Of a DNA stretch of 12,076 nt, positions 5,527 through 11,941 are shown piece by piece. The stretch is from positions 1 through 12,076 of the forward strand of contig NZ_JASLGE010000012.1 in the NCBI RefSeq assembly GCF_030150285.1. The letters are read 5' to 3'. This DNA comes from Pseudomonas sp. (GTDB lineage: Bacteria > Pseudomonadota > Gammaproteobacteria > Pseudomonadales > Pseudomonadaceae). A model generated the notes under the pieces. The model searched no databases, was not told the origin of the DNA, and saw only the letters and a list, made by a program, of their open reading frames with translations. Numbering within the stretch: the stretch's first letter is position 1; each line of letters starts with the position of its first letter. Position numbers and translations under genes: made by a program.

Positions 5527-6321
5527 TCAGGCCGGCTGATGCCCCATCCGCCAACTGATGGCTTGGCTGGCGGCCAGCAAACGCTTGGCCGCTGGCCCAT
5601 TTTCGTCTGCATGAAACAGCGATGTGGGCCCCACGACCGTCAGTACACCGGCGAGCTGACCGGTGGCTTCAAACACGGGTGCCGATAGTGCATCAACACC
5701 GGGCATCAACAAACCATGCACAAAGTGCAGCCCGCGCTGGCGAATATCGGCACTGATCAGCGCATAGGCCTCGGCGGACCGCGCAGGATCAAGGTCATCG
5801 GCTTTCAATTCACGTTCGCGCAATTCGGCGGTTTCGCGGTCAGCCAAAAAGGCGTTGAACACCAGCCCCGTGGAAGAGCTCAGCAACGGCAGTACCGAGC
5901 CCAGTTTGGTCACGACCGTAACCGCACGCACGGCGGCTTCAATGTGCACCACTGTCGCGCCCTGATTGCCCCATACCGCCAGAAAGCAGGTTTCGTTCAA
6001 GTCGTCACGCAACTCGGCCAAAGGCAGTGCTGCGACTTTCAATACATCCATGCTATTGAGCGCTGCCAGGCCTACGCGCAGCGCCTCGCGGCCTAGCCCG
6101 TAATGATTGGTGGCGGCATTTTGCTCGGCAAAACCACTGGCAATCAGCGCCTGCAGGTAGCGATGCACCTTGCTCGCCGGCATCTGCACATGCTCGGCCA
6201 AGCGCGACAATGAGGTTGAAGGCGACAGTTCAGCCAAGGCCTTGAGGATGTCGGTTCCAACTTCGGCGGAGCGCACTTTCTGCTTGCCAGTACTGTCGTT
6301 GTTACTGCGGGGCTTTTCCAT
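5527..6321 (-). CDS. hmgR: IclR-family regulator of the homogentisate operon
   Basis: This 264-aa IclR-type transcription factor has a winged helix-turn-helix at about residues 18-80 (SLSRLAEHVQMPASKVHRYLQAL as recognition region). The effector domain at about 90-260 includes LNETCFLAVWGNQGATVVHIE and LLMPGVDALSAPVFEATGQLAGVLTVVGP. It is divergent from hmgA. In Pseudomonas putida the IclR-type HmgR in this position represses hmgABC and is released by homogentisate, so the symbol is given by context and family. A good sigma-70 promoter precedes it on the leftward strand. The ribosome site before the ATG at 6321 is poor. Direct proof of effector specificity is not in the sequence. Confidence 0.85.
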   Translation of the reverse strand: MEKPRSNNDSTGKQKVRSAEVGTDILKALAELSPSTSLSRLAEHVQMPASKVHRYLQALIASGFAEQNAATNHYGLGREALRVGLAALNSMDVLKVAALPLAELRDDLNETCFLAVWGNQGATVVHIEAAVRAVTVVTKLGSVLPLLSSSTGLVFNAFLADRETAELRERELKADDLDPARSAEAYALISADIRQRGLHFVHGLLMPGVDALSAPVFEATGQLAGVLTVVGPTSLFHADENGPAAKRLLAASQAISWRMGHQPA

Positions 6322-6354
6322 GGAGGCGTCTGGTTCTCGAAGCGAATGGGCGTC

Positions 6355-6383
6355 TTTATAGCTTGACGCTGCACACCAATCAA
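6355..6383 (-). promoter_or_regulatory. Sigma-70-type promoter of hmgR
   Basis: Read leftwards, TTGATT (6383-6378) and TATAAA (6360-6355) are separated by exactly 17 bases, close to the sigma-70 consensus. The upstream edge of the -35 touches the palindrome at 6383-6401, so a protein bound there could regulate hmgR as well as hmgA. Confidence 0.6.
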
Positions 6384-6401
6384 ATTACGTTATGCGTAAT
6401 T
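6383..6401. promoter_or_regulatory. Probable HmgR operator palindrome
   Basis: AATTACG at 6383-6389 and CGTAATT at 6395-6401 form a perfect 7-bp inverted repeat around TTATG. It lies between divergent hmgR and hmgA, where P. putida HmgR is known to bind a palindrome of similar size. It abuts the hmgR -35. A possible hmgA promoter (TTACGT at 6385-6390 with GATAAA at 6409-6414, 18-bp spacing) would overlap it, which fits repression. A looser related half, GTTACG at 6404-6409, follows. Confidence 0.6.
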
Positions 6402-6486
6402 GAGTTACGATAAAAATAACGCAGTGATACGCCAACTGTCCTCAAGCTGCGCGCAGTCTTCTGCACTCTCCACCTCTGGAGGCTCC

Positions 6487-7791
6487 ATGAACCTCGACTC
6501 GCCTGTGTCAGACCTCATGTATCAAGCCGGGTTTGGCAACGAATTCAGCAGTGAAGCGCTGCCCGGCGCTTTGCCGGTTGGCCAGAACTCCCCGCAAAAA
6601 GCGCCCTATGGGCTGTATGCCGAATTACTGTCCGGTACCGCGTTCACAATGGCTCGCAGCGAATCGCGGCGCACCTGGATGTACCGGATCATGCCGTCTG
6701 CCAATCATCCCGCGTTCGTCAAACTTGAACGACAGCTGAGCGGTGGCCCGCTGGGGCCAGTGACGCCCAACCGCTTGCGCTGGAACCCGCTGCCCATTGC
6801 GGATACACCGACCGACTTTATTGATGGCCTGGTGGCGATGGTTGCCAACAGCGGCGCGGAGAAACCTGCAGGCATCAGCGTTTATAGCTACAGCGCCAAC
6901 ACCTCGATGCAGCGTGTGTTCTTCAACGCCGACGGTGAACTGTTGCTGGTGCCCGAGCAAGGCCGCTTACGTATTGCCACGGAGCTGGGCCGCCTGGACA
7001 TCGGGCCGCTGGAAATTGCCGTGATCCCTCGCGGCCTCAAGTTCCGTGTGGAACTGCTCGACCCGCAGGCCCGTGGCTATGTGGCCGAGAACCATGGTGC
7101 GCCGCTGCGCCTTCCGGACCTTGGGCCGATTGGCAGTAACGGCCTGGCTAACCCACGTGATTTTCTGACCCCCGTGGCGCATTACGAAGACCGCCAGCAA
7201 CCGGTCGCGCTGGTGCAAAAATTCCTGGGAGAGCTGTGGGGCTGCGAACTGGATCATTCGCCCTTGAACGTCGTGGCTTGGCACGGTAACAACGTGCCGT
7301 ACAAATATGACCTGCGGCTGTTCAATACACTGGGCACCGTCAGCTACGACCATCCCGACCCGTCGATCTTCACCGTATTGACTTCACCGACCAGCGTGCC
7401 GGGGCTGGCCAACCTCGATTTTGTGATTTTCCCACCCCGCTGGATGGTGGCTGAAAACACCTTCCGTCCACCGTGGTTCCATCGCAACCTGATGAACGAG
7501 TTCATGGGCCTGATCCAGGGCAGTTACGACGCCAAGGCCGAAGGCTTCCTGCCAGGCGGTGCGTCGTTGCACAGTTGCATGAGCGCCCACGGGCCGGACG
7601 GGGAAACCTGTACCAAAGCCATTGCGGCCGACCTGCAGCCGAGCAAGATCGACAACACAATGGCTTTTATGTTTGAAACCAGCCAAGTGTTGCGTCCTAC
7701 CCGTTTTGCGCTGGAGTGCCCACAACTGCAACCCGCCTACGATGCTTGTTGGGCCTCGTTGCCCACGACTTTTACCCCGAATCGGAGATAA
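6487..7791 (+). CDS. hmgA: Homogentisate 1,2-dioxygenase
   Basis: This 434-aa cytoplasmic Fe(II) dioxygenase opens the ring of homogentisate to give maleylacetoacetate. The N-terminal YQAGFGNEFSSEALPGALP is a family signature. The iron ligands are His332 and Glu338 in PPWFHRNLMNEFMG and His368 in SAHGPD. The expected catalytic His289 in YDHPDPSIF is present. All four sit exactly three residues before the human positions 335, 341, 371 and 292. Length is normal and no key residue is missing. The ATG at 6487 follows a strong TGGAGG; an in-frame extension upstream to 6400 would run through the promoter and operator and is rejected. It is first in the hmgA-hmgB-hmgC operon, 3 bp before hmgB. Confidence 0.96.
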   Translation: MNLDSPVSDLMYQAGFGNEFSSEALPGALPVGQNSPQKAPYGLYAELLSGTAFTMARSESRRTWMYRIMPSANHPAFVKLERQLSGGPLGPVTPNRLRWNPLPIADTPTDFIDGLVAMVANSGAEKPAGISVYSYSANTSMQRVFFNADGELLLVPEQGRLRIATELGRLDIGPLEIAVIPRGLKFRVELLDPQARGYVAENHGAPLRLPDLGPIGSNGLANPRDFLTPVAHYEDRQQPVALVQKFLGELWGCELDHSPLNVVAWHGNNVPYKYDLRLFNTLGTVSYDHPDPSIFTVLTSPTSVPGLANLDFVIFPPRWMVAENTFRPPWFHRNLMNEFMGLIQGSYDAKAEGFLPGGASLHSCMSAHGPDGETCTKAIAADLQPSKIDNTMAFMFETSQVLRPTRFALECPQLQPAYDACWASLPTTFTPNRR

Positions 7792-7794
7792 CCC

Positions 7795-9099
7795 ATGACC
7801 CAGTCCACTCTTGCCCATAGCTGGATCGCCTCCGCCAACGGCCATGCCGATTTCCCCCTGCAAAACTTGCCGATGGGCATTTTCAGTCAGCAAGGTTCAG
7901 CCCCGCGCAGCGGCGTGGCGATTGGCGAGCATATCTTTGATCTGGAGGCCGCGTTGGCCGCCGGTTTATTCGAGGGCGAGGCCAAAGTGGCCGTAGAAGC
8001 GTCTCTGGGGGGAACCTTGAACGCCTTCTTCGCGCTGGGGCGCAGCGCCCGCGTCGCCCTGCGCGAGCGCTTGCAGGCATTGTTGAGTGAAGGCAGCACC
8101 TTGCGCGGCAAAATCGAGGCTCAAGGCGCAAGGTTGCTGCCATTGGCGGCAGATTGCCAGTTGCACCTGCCGGCCAAAATCGGTGATTACACCGATTTTT
8201 ATGTCGGCATTGAGCACGCCAAAAACGTGGGCAAACTGTTTCGCCCCGATAACCCGTTGCTGCCTAACTATAAATATGTGCCGATTGGTTACCACGGCCG
8301 CGCCTCGACAGTCCGCCCATCGGGTGTTGATGTGCGCCGCCCCAAAGGCCAGACCTTGCCCGCCGGGCAAACCGAACCGACCTTTGGCCCATGCGCGCGT
8401 CTGGACTACGAACTTGAACTGGGCATCTGGATCGGTCAGGGCAATGACATGGGCGACGCGATTCCCGTGAGCGAAGCGGGTGAGCACATCGCCGGTTTCT
8501 GCCTGCTTAACGACTGGTCAGCCCGTGATATCCAGGCTTGGGAATATCAGCCGCTGGGGCCGTTCCTCTCCAAAAGCTTTATCACCAGTATCTCGCCTTG
8601 GGTGGTGACGGCTGAGGCGCTTGAGCCGTTCCGCCGTGCTCAGCCGGCTCGTCCTCAGGGTGATCCGCAGCCGCTGGCGTACCTGCTGGATGCCAAGGAC
8701 CAGGCTCAGGGGGCGTTGGACATCGAATTGGAAGTGCTGCTGTTAACTGAGTCGATGCGCGAACAAAACCTGCCTGCCCACCGCTTGGGGTTGAGCAACA
8801 GCCTGAATATGTACTGGACGGCTGCGCAACTGGTGGCGCATCACAGCGTCAATGGCTGCCAGTTACAGGGCGGTGATCTGTTTGGCTCGGGCACGTTGTC
8901 GGGCCCTGATCGTACCCAGCTGGGTAGCCTGCTGGAAATCACCGAGGGCGGTAAACACCCGATCGAACTGGCGTCCGGTGAGGTGCGCAAGTTCCTTGAA
9001 GACGGCGATGAAATCATCCTGCGTGCCCGTTGTGCCCGTGAAGGCTACGCCTCCATCGGGTTTGGGGAATGCCGCGGTAGGGTTGTTTCGGCACGTTAA
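7795..9099 (+). CDS. hmgB: Fumarylacetoacetase
   Basis: This 434-aa enzyme hydrolyses fumarylacetoacetate to fumarate and acetoacetate, the last step of tyrosine breakdown. Metal ligands expected from the mammalian enzyme are found: Asp134 in DYTDFY, Glu206 and Glu208 in DYELELG, and Asp240 in LLNDWSARDIQ. The catalytic His141 in GIEHAKNVGKLFR and Lys260 in FLSKSF are also present. The GGDLFGSGTLSGP loop follows in the C-terminal half. Length is typical. The ATG at 7795 is 3 bp after the hmgA stop and its ribosome site (GGAGATAA) overlaps the hmgA end, so the genes are co-transcribed and probably coupled. The same gene is called fahA in some Pseudomonas annotations. Confidence 0.96.
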   Translation: MTQSTLAHSWIASANGHADFPLQNLPMGIFSQQGSAPRSGVAIGEHIFDLEAALAAGLFEGEAKVAVEASLGGTLNAFFALGRSARVALRERLQALLSEGSTLRGKIEAQGARLLPLAADCQLHLPAKIGDYTDFYVGIEHAKNVGKLFRPDNPLLPNYKYVPIGYHGRASTVRPSGVDVRRPKGQTLPAGQTEPTFGPCARLDYELELGIWIGQGNDMGDAIPVSEAGEHIAGFCLLNDWSARDIQAWEYQPLGPFLSKSFITSISPWVVTAEALEPFRRAQPARPQGDPQPLAYLLDAKDQAQGALDIELEVLLLTESMREQNLPAHRLGLSNSLNMYWTAAQLVAHHSVNGCQLQGGDLFGSGTLSGPDRTQLGSLLEITEGGKHPIELASGEVRKFLEDGDEIILRARCAREGYASIGFGECRGRVVSAR

Positions 9100-9110
9100 G
9101 GGAGCGAGTG

Positions 9111-9758
9111 ATGGAACTCTTTACCTACTATCGCTCTACGTCCTCTTACCGGGTGCGGATCGCGCTGGCGCTGAAAGGCCTGGAGTACCAGGCCGTGCCG
9201 GTCAATCTGATTGCCCCTGACGGTGGTGAGCACCGTCAGGCCGCTTACCTGGCGATCAACCCGCAGGGCCGGGTGCCGGCCTTGCGCACCGATGAGGGAG
9301 GGGTGCTGAGCCAATCGCCAGCGATCATCGAGTATCTGGAGGAACGCTACCCCCAGGTGCCTCTGTTGTCGACTGACCTGCTTGCGCGCGCACATGAACG
9401 GGCAGTCGCGTCCTTGATTGCCTGCGATATGCATCCGTTGCACAACGTCAGCGTGCTAAACCGGCTGCGTCAGTTGGGGCAGGACGAGGCACAGGTCATA
9501 CAGTGGATCACCCAGTGGATTAGTCAGGGTCTGGAAGCCGTTGAAGCGATGATCGGCGACAGCGGCTATTGCTTCGGTGCGAGCCCTGGCCTGGCGGATG
9601 TTTACCTGATTCCCCAGGCGTATGCCGCTGAGCGGTTCAATGTGTCGTTGGCACCTTTTCCCCGCATTGCCCGCGTGGTCAGCCTGGCGCAGCAGCACCC
9701 GGCCTTTATCACGGCACACCCGGCGAACCAGCCCGATACACCGCCACGGGTTAACTGA
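9111..9758 (+). CDS. hmgC: Maleylacetoacetate isomerase (zeta-class glutathione transferase)
   Basis: This 215-aa protein isomerises maleylacetoacetate to fumarylacetoacetate with glutathione. The N-terminal thioredoxin-like domain starts with RSTSSYRVRIALALKG (residues 8-23), the zeta-class active-site motif. The cysteine usual in SSCxxRVRIAL is Ser11 here. NPQGRVPAL and SQSPAIIEYLEERYP give the cis-proline and glutathione-binding parts. The helical C-terminal half includes CDMHPLHN and the GLADVYLIPQAYAAERF segment. The ATG at 9111 has GGGAG about 7 bases upstream; GTG at 9108 would add one residue. It is the last gene of the hmg operon, 11 bp after hmgB, and is followed by REP elements. 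Called maiA in some annotations. Confidence 0.94.
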   Translation: MELFTYYRSTSSYRVRIALALKGLEYQAVPVNLIAPDGGEHRQAAYLAINPQGRVPALRTDEGGVLSQSPAIIEYLEERYPQVPLLSTDLLARAHERAVASLIACDMHPLHNVSVLNRLRQLGQDEAQVIQWITQWISQGLEAVEAMIGDSGYCFGASPGLADVYLIPQAYAAERFNVSLAPFPRIARVVSLAQQHPAFITAHPANQPDTPPRVN

Positions 9759-9782
9759 GCACTCACGAGCCAGCTCGCTATT

Positions 9783-9845
9783 GTAGGGCCGAGCTTGCTC
9801 GCGATGTTTTAAAGGTCAAAAGATCACGAGCAAGCTCGTTCCTAC
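9783..9845. repeat. Inverted pair of REP elements (BIME-like)
   Basis: The unit beginning GTAGGGCCGAGCTTGCTCGC at 9783 recurs in inverted orientation as CACGAGCAAGCTCGTTCC at 9825-9842. The spacer of about 17 bases contains AAAGGTCAAA. Each unit has the GAGCNNGCTC core typical of fluorescent-pseudomonad REPs. The pair would fold into a large hairpin after the hmgC stop and probably protects or ends the hmgABC message. Confidence 0.8.
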
Positions 9846-9900
9846 AGGCTTTGCTGCGTGAGGCCGGCGTGGTTTAAGGGCCCGTTTAGATTAAAAGCGC

Positions 9901-9924
9901 GTAGGCCCGAGCTTGCTCGCGATC
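9901..9924 (+). repeat. Single REP element, third copy
   Basis: GTAGGCCCGAGCTTGCTCGC at 9901-9920 repeats the 9783 unit almost exactly in the same orientation. The rest of the 295-bp gap between hmgC and the leucine dehydrogenase gene holds the other two REPs and, near its right end, a probable promoter. Confidence 0.75.
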
Positions 9925-9990
9925 TTTTGATCGTTTCAGAGCGATTGGAACCCACACTCAAACGGACGATTTAGATTTATTCCTGCATGC

Positions 9991-10020
9991 TTCGACGACT
10001 TTTCGGGTGACGCCTATACT
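9991..10020 (+). promoter_or_regulatory. Possible promoter of the leucine dehydrogenase gene
   Basis: TATACT at 10015-10020 is a good -10 element, 33 bp before the ATG at 10054. TTCGAC at 9991-9996 is a poor -35 at 18-bp spacing. The position between the last REP and the gene supports the call, but the weak -35 suggests help from an activator or another start. Confidence 0.35.
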
Positions 10021-10053
10021 GGCCGTTACCCGCCACCCTTCGAGGCCCTCGTG

Positions 10054-11073
10054 ATGTTTGCACTCATGCAAAGCGCTCATGTGGAGTCGCTGCACCTCAG
10101 TGTTGACCCCGTTACGGGCCTCAAAGCCGTGATTGCCATTCATAGCAGTCGTCTGGGGCCAGCATTGGGCGGGTGCCGTTACCTGGCGTACCCCAACGAC
10201 GAAAGTGCAGTAAACGATGCTATCCGCCTGGCTCAAGACATGAGCTACAAAGCCGCGCTGGCAGGTTTGGCGGTGGGCGGTGCCAAAGCCGTCATCATGC
10301 GTGCGGCGCATGTTGAAAGCCGCGCGGCGCTGTTTGAAGCTTTTGGCCGATGCATTGAACAGCTCGACGGCCGATATATCACCGCGATCGATAGCGGCAC
10401 TTCAACAGCAGACATGGACTGCATCGCCCAACATACCCGGCACGTCACCAGTACCACCGCCGCGGGTGACCCTTCGCCGCACACGGCAATGGGGGTGTTT
10501 GCCGGCATTCGCAGCACGGCGTCTGCGCGTTTGGGCAGCGATAACCTTGAGGGGCTGCGGGTGGCAATCCAGGGCTTGGGTAAAGTCGGGTTTGCCCTGG
10601 CCGAGCAATTGCACGCAGCAGGGGCCGAGTTATTGGTGTGCGACACCGACCCCGGTAAAGTGCGTCTGGCCATGGAGCAATTGGGCGCTCACCCGGTCGC
10701 CTGCGAAGCCTTGCTTAGCACCCCGTGCGATATTTTGGCCCCCTGTGGCTTGGGTGGCGTGCTCAACTGGCACAGTGTGGCGCAACTGCGCTGCTCGGCC
10801 GTGGCCGGTTGCGCCAATAACCAGTTGACCAACTTGCAAGTGGCCGACCAATTGGAGCGCCGGGGCATTCTGTATGCCCCCGATTATGTCATTAACTCCG
10901 GGGGCTTGATTTACATGGCGCTGACTCATCAGGGTGCCTGCGCCGAAGCCACTCATCAGCAGTTGTTACGTATCAGCGAGCGGTTGACGGGTATTTACGC
11001 CCATGCGCAAGCCGAGAAGCGTTCACCGGCACGGGTGTCAGATGAGTTGGCGCAGCGGTTGCTGTATTCGTAG
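10054..11073 (+). CDS. ldh: Leucine dehydrogenase (Glu/Leu/Phe/Val dehydrogenase family)
   Basis: This 339-aa cytoplasmic NAD-dependent enzyme deaminates branched-chain amino acids to 2-oxo acids. The substrate-binding GPALGGCR is at residues 35-42. SYKAALAGLAVGGAK carries Lys66 and the catalytic Lys78, spaced as Lys68/Lys80 in Bacillus leucine dehydrogenase; the usual GGGK is GGAK here. DSGTSTADMD follows. The Rossmann motif GLGKVG is at 174-179, and GCANNQL and YAPDYVINSGGLI are in the C-terminal half. ATG at 10054 is chosen over GTG at 10051 because GAGG lies 8 bases before it. A valine or phenylalanine preference cannot be excluded from sequence alone. The neighbouring hmg operon degrades phenylalanine and tyrosine, but REPs separate the two, so they are not one operon. 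Confidence 0.88.
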   Translation: MFALMQSAHVESLHLSVDPVTGLKAVIAIHSSRLGPALGGCRYLAYPNDESAVNDAIRLAQDMSYKAALAGLAVGGAKAVIMRAAHVESRAALFEAFGRCIEQLDGRYITAIDSGTSTADMDCIAQHTRHVTSTTAAGDPSPHTAMGVFAGIRSTASARLGSDNLEGLRVAIQGLGKVGFALAEQLHAAGAELLVCDTDPGKVRLAMEQLGAHPVACEALLSTPCDILAPCGLGGVLNWHSVAQLRCSAVAGCANNQLTNLQVADQLERRGILYAPDYVINSGGLIYMALTHQGACAEATHQQLLRISERLTGIYAHAQAEKRSPARVSDELAQRLLYS

Positions 11074-11100
11074 AGGGAAGGGCGTGTGCTGGGGCTTGCC

Positions 11101-11154
11101 AGGGTGCCGCCTTGAAATGCGCCACCCTGCTGCCGGGTCACTCATGGCCCGGCA
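11101..11154. other. Tandem stem-loops after the leucine dehydrogenase gene
   Basis: AGGGTG at 11101-11106 pairs with CACCCT at 11123-11128. TGCCGGG at 11131-11137 pairs with CCCGGCA at 11148-11154. They lie in the 159-bp space between the convergent leucine dehydrogenase and yebG genes. Neither is followed by a clear U-run on either strand, so they may be message-stabilising or rho-dependent end structures rather than classical terminators. Confidence 0.4.
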
Positions 11155-11232
11155 CCCAAGCCGCCAAGCCGCTCTGCAGAACCTTCACTCGCCTGTGGAA
11201 AGGGCGGTTTGAGTCGCGGTGGCGGACTGTGA

Positions 11233-11490
11233 TTATTCGCTGTCGACCAGCAGTTCGGACAGAGCGTCCGGTTGGCTCTTGAAGGCTTTGGCAAAAATGT
11301 CGCGATTTTTAGCCATATAGATACCGGCTTCTTCGACCTGCTTTTCGCTTAGCGAGGGCACTGCTTTTTGCAGCACTTCAGAGAGCAACTCTGCCAGCTC
11401 CAGCATTTTGTCATGACGATCAGCTTCGGCTTTATCCATGAACAAACGCTCCAGATCTCGGCTGCTGCGGTATACCACTTCGACGGCCAT
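11233..11490 (-). CDS. yebG: YebG family SOS-induced protein
   Basis: This 85-aa protein resembles E. coli YebG: the N-terminal MAVEVVYRSS, then KAEADRHDKMLELAELLSEVL at residues 20-40, followed by an acidic, helical C-terminal half. YebG is a small cytoplasmic DNA-damage-inducible protein of unclear biochemical role, controlled by LexA in E. coli. GAGGTGG lies just before the ATG at 11490. A perfect LexA-type box at 11532-11547 sits over the promoter, confirming the expected regulation independently of homology. It is convergent with the leucine dehydrogenase gene. Confidence 0.88.
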   Translation of the reverse strand: MAVEVVYRSSRDLERLFMDKAEADRHDKMLELAELLSEVLQKAVPSLSEKQVEEAGIYMAKNRDIFAKAFKSQPDALSELLVDSE

Positions 11491-11531
11491 TTACCACCTC
11501 ATATGCCTTCACGTAATTTAGTGTGTGATGA

Positions 11532-11547
11532 CTGTGTTTATATACAG
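11532..11547 (-). promoter_or_regulatory. LexA (SOS) box of yebG
   Basis: CTGTGTTTATATACAG fits the gammaproteobacterial LexA consensus CTGT-N8-ACAG exactly, with an AT-rich centre. It lies 41 bp upstream of the yebG ATG and overlaps the probable -10 (TATAAA, 11542-11537 on the leftward strand). TTGGCT at 11564-11559 would be the -35 with 16-bp spacing. LexA bound here would block yebG directly. Confidence 0.85.
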
Positions 11548-11557
11548 CTAAAAGGAT

Positions 11558-11592
11558 AAGCCAATCCCCGGGGTTTGGATAGCGGCTTTTTT
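11558..11592 (+). terminator. Possible rightward terminator overlapping the yebG promoter
   Basis: AAGCC at 11558-11562 pairs with GGCTT at 11584-11588, and an inner near-palindrome CCAATCCCC/GGGGTTTGG spans 11561-11578. Six T follow at 11587-11592 on the + strand. The two stems compete for the same CC, so strength is uncertain. No rightward gene lies immediately upstream. It may end transcripts running antisense through yebG. Confidence 0.35.
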
Positions 11593-11599
11593 ACTTTAG

Positions 11600-11940
11600 C
11601 GGCAAACGGTGGAGGAAGTGTCTCATCGCCACTCCATCTCATCTTATGGCGATAGCTGGCCTTTTTTCTGCATGTAAAAAGCGTCATGTCCATTGCGGAT
11701 GATCAGTTTGAGTCGGTTCAGGGTGCTGCATCGTGAGAGTGAGTAAAGCTGAAAAGCTACGGCACCGGGCTCATGAACTGGCCTAGTCGATGGGCAACCT
11801 GTTCGTCGAAACCCTCCGCGTCTAGCCTTGCTGGGCAGCGGTGATGGATTTTGTGCAGAGGGTGGAGAAGGGCACTCTCTGCCCTGGATTGGGGGGTGAT
11901 GGTCGTGGGGTATTTTCAGACCCGCCCATCGGTTACTAGG
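11600..11940. other. Gene-poor stretch before the terminal palindrome
   Basis: No intact gene is supported here. Only very short frames are present, such as 15-19 codon ones near 11620-11750, none with a convincing ribosome site. The one suggestive signal is the interrupted frame at 11739-11939, listed separately. Together with the bordering element this looks like accessory or decayed DNA. Confidence 0.5.
11739..11939 (+). pseudogene. Possible decayed small gene with two in-frame stops
   Basis: From GTG at 11739 the frame reads VSKAEKLRHRAHELA, then a TAG at 11784. It continues SMGNLFVETLRV to a second TAG at 11823 and stays open to a third TAG at 11937. The first two pieces look protein-like (charged amphipathic helix, then a compatible continuation), as if one small protein had been interrupted by point mutations. 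The last part looks less coding. No family is recognised. Chance is a real alternative. Confidence 0.25.
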
Positions 11941-11941
11941 C

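Noticed and set aside
5521..5534. CGGCC-ATCA-GGCCG hairpin between the convergent 5141 gene and hmgR
   Set aside because: Only a 5-bp stem, overlapping the hmgR stop, with no U-tract on either strand. Too weak to call a terminator.
6400..6486. 29-codon N-terminal extension of hmgA
   Set aside because: It runs through the operator and promoter region, has no ribosome site, and homologues start near the YQAGFGNEF motif. The ATG at 6487 follows TGGAGG.
7384..7893. 169-codon leftward open frame inside hmgA/hmgB
   Set aside because: Antisense to two enzymes with intact active sites; typical long shadow frame in GC-rich coding DNA.
7966..8487. 173-codon leftward open frame inside hmgB
   Set aside because: Shadow of fumarylacetoacetase; no ribosome site or family match.
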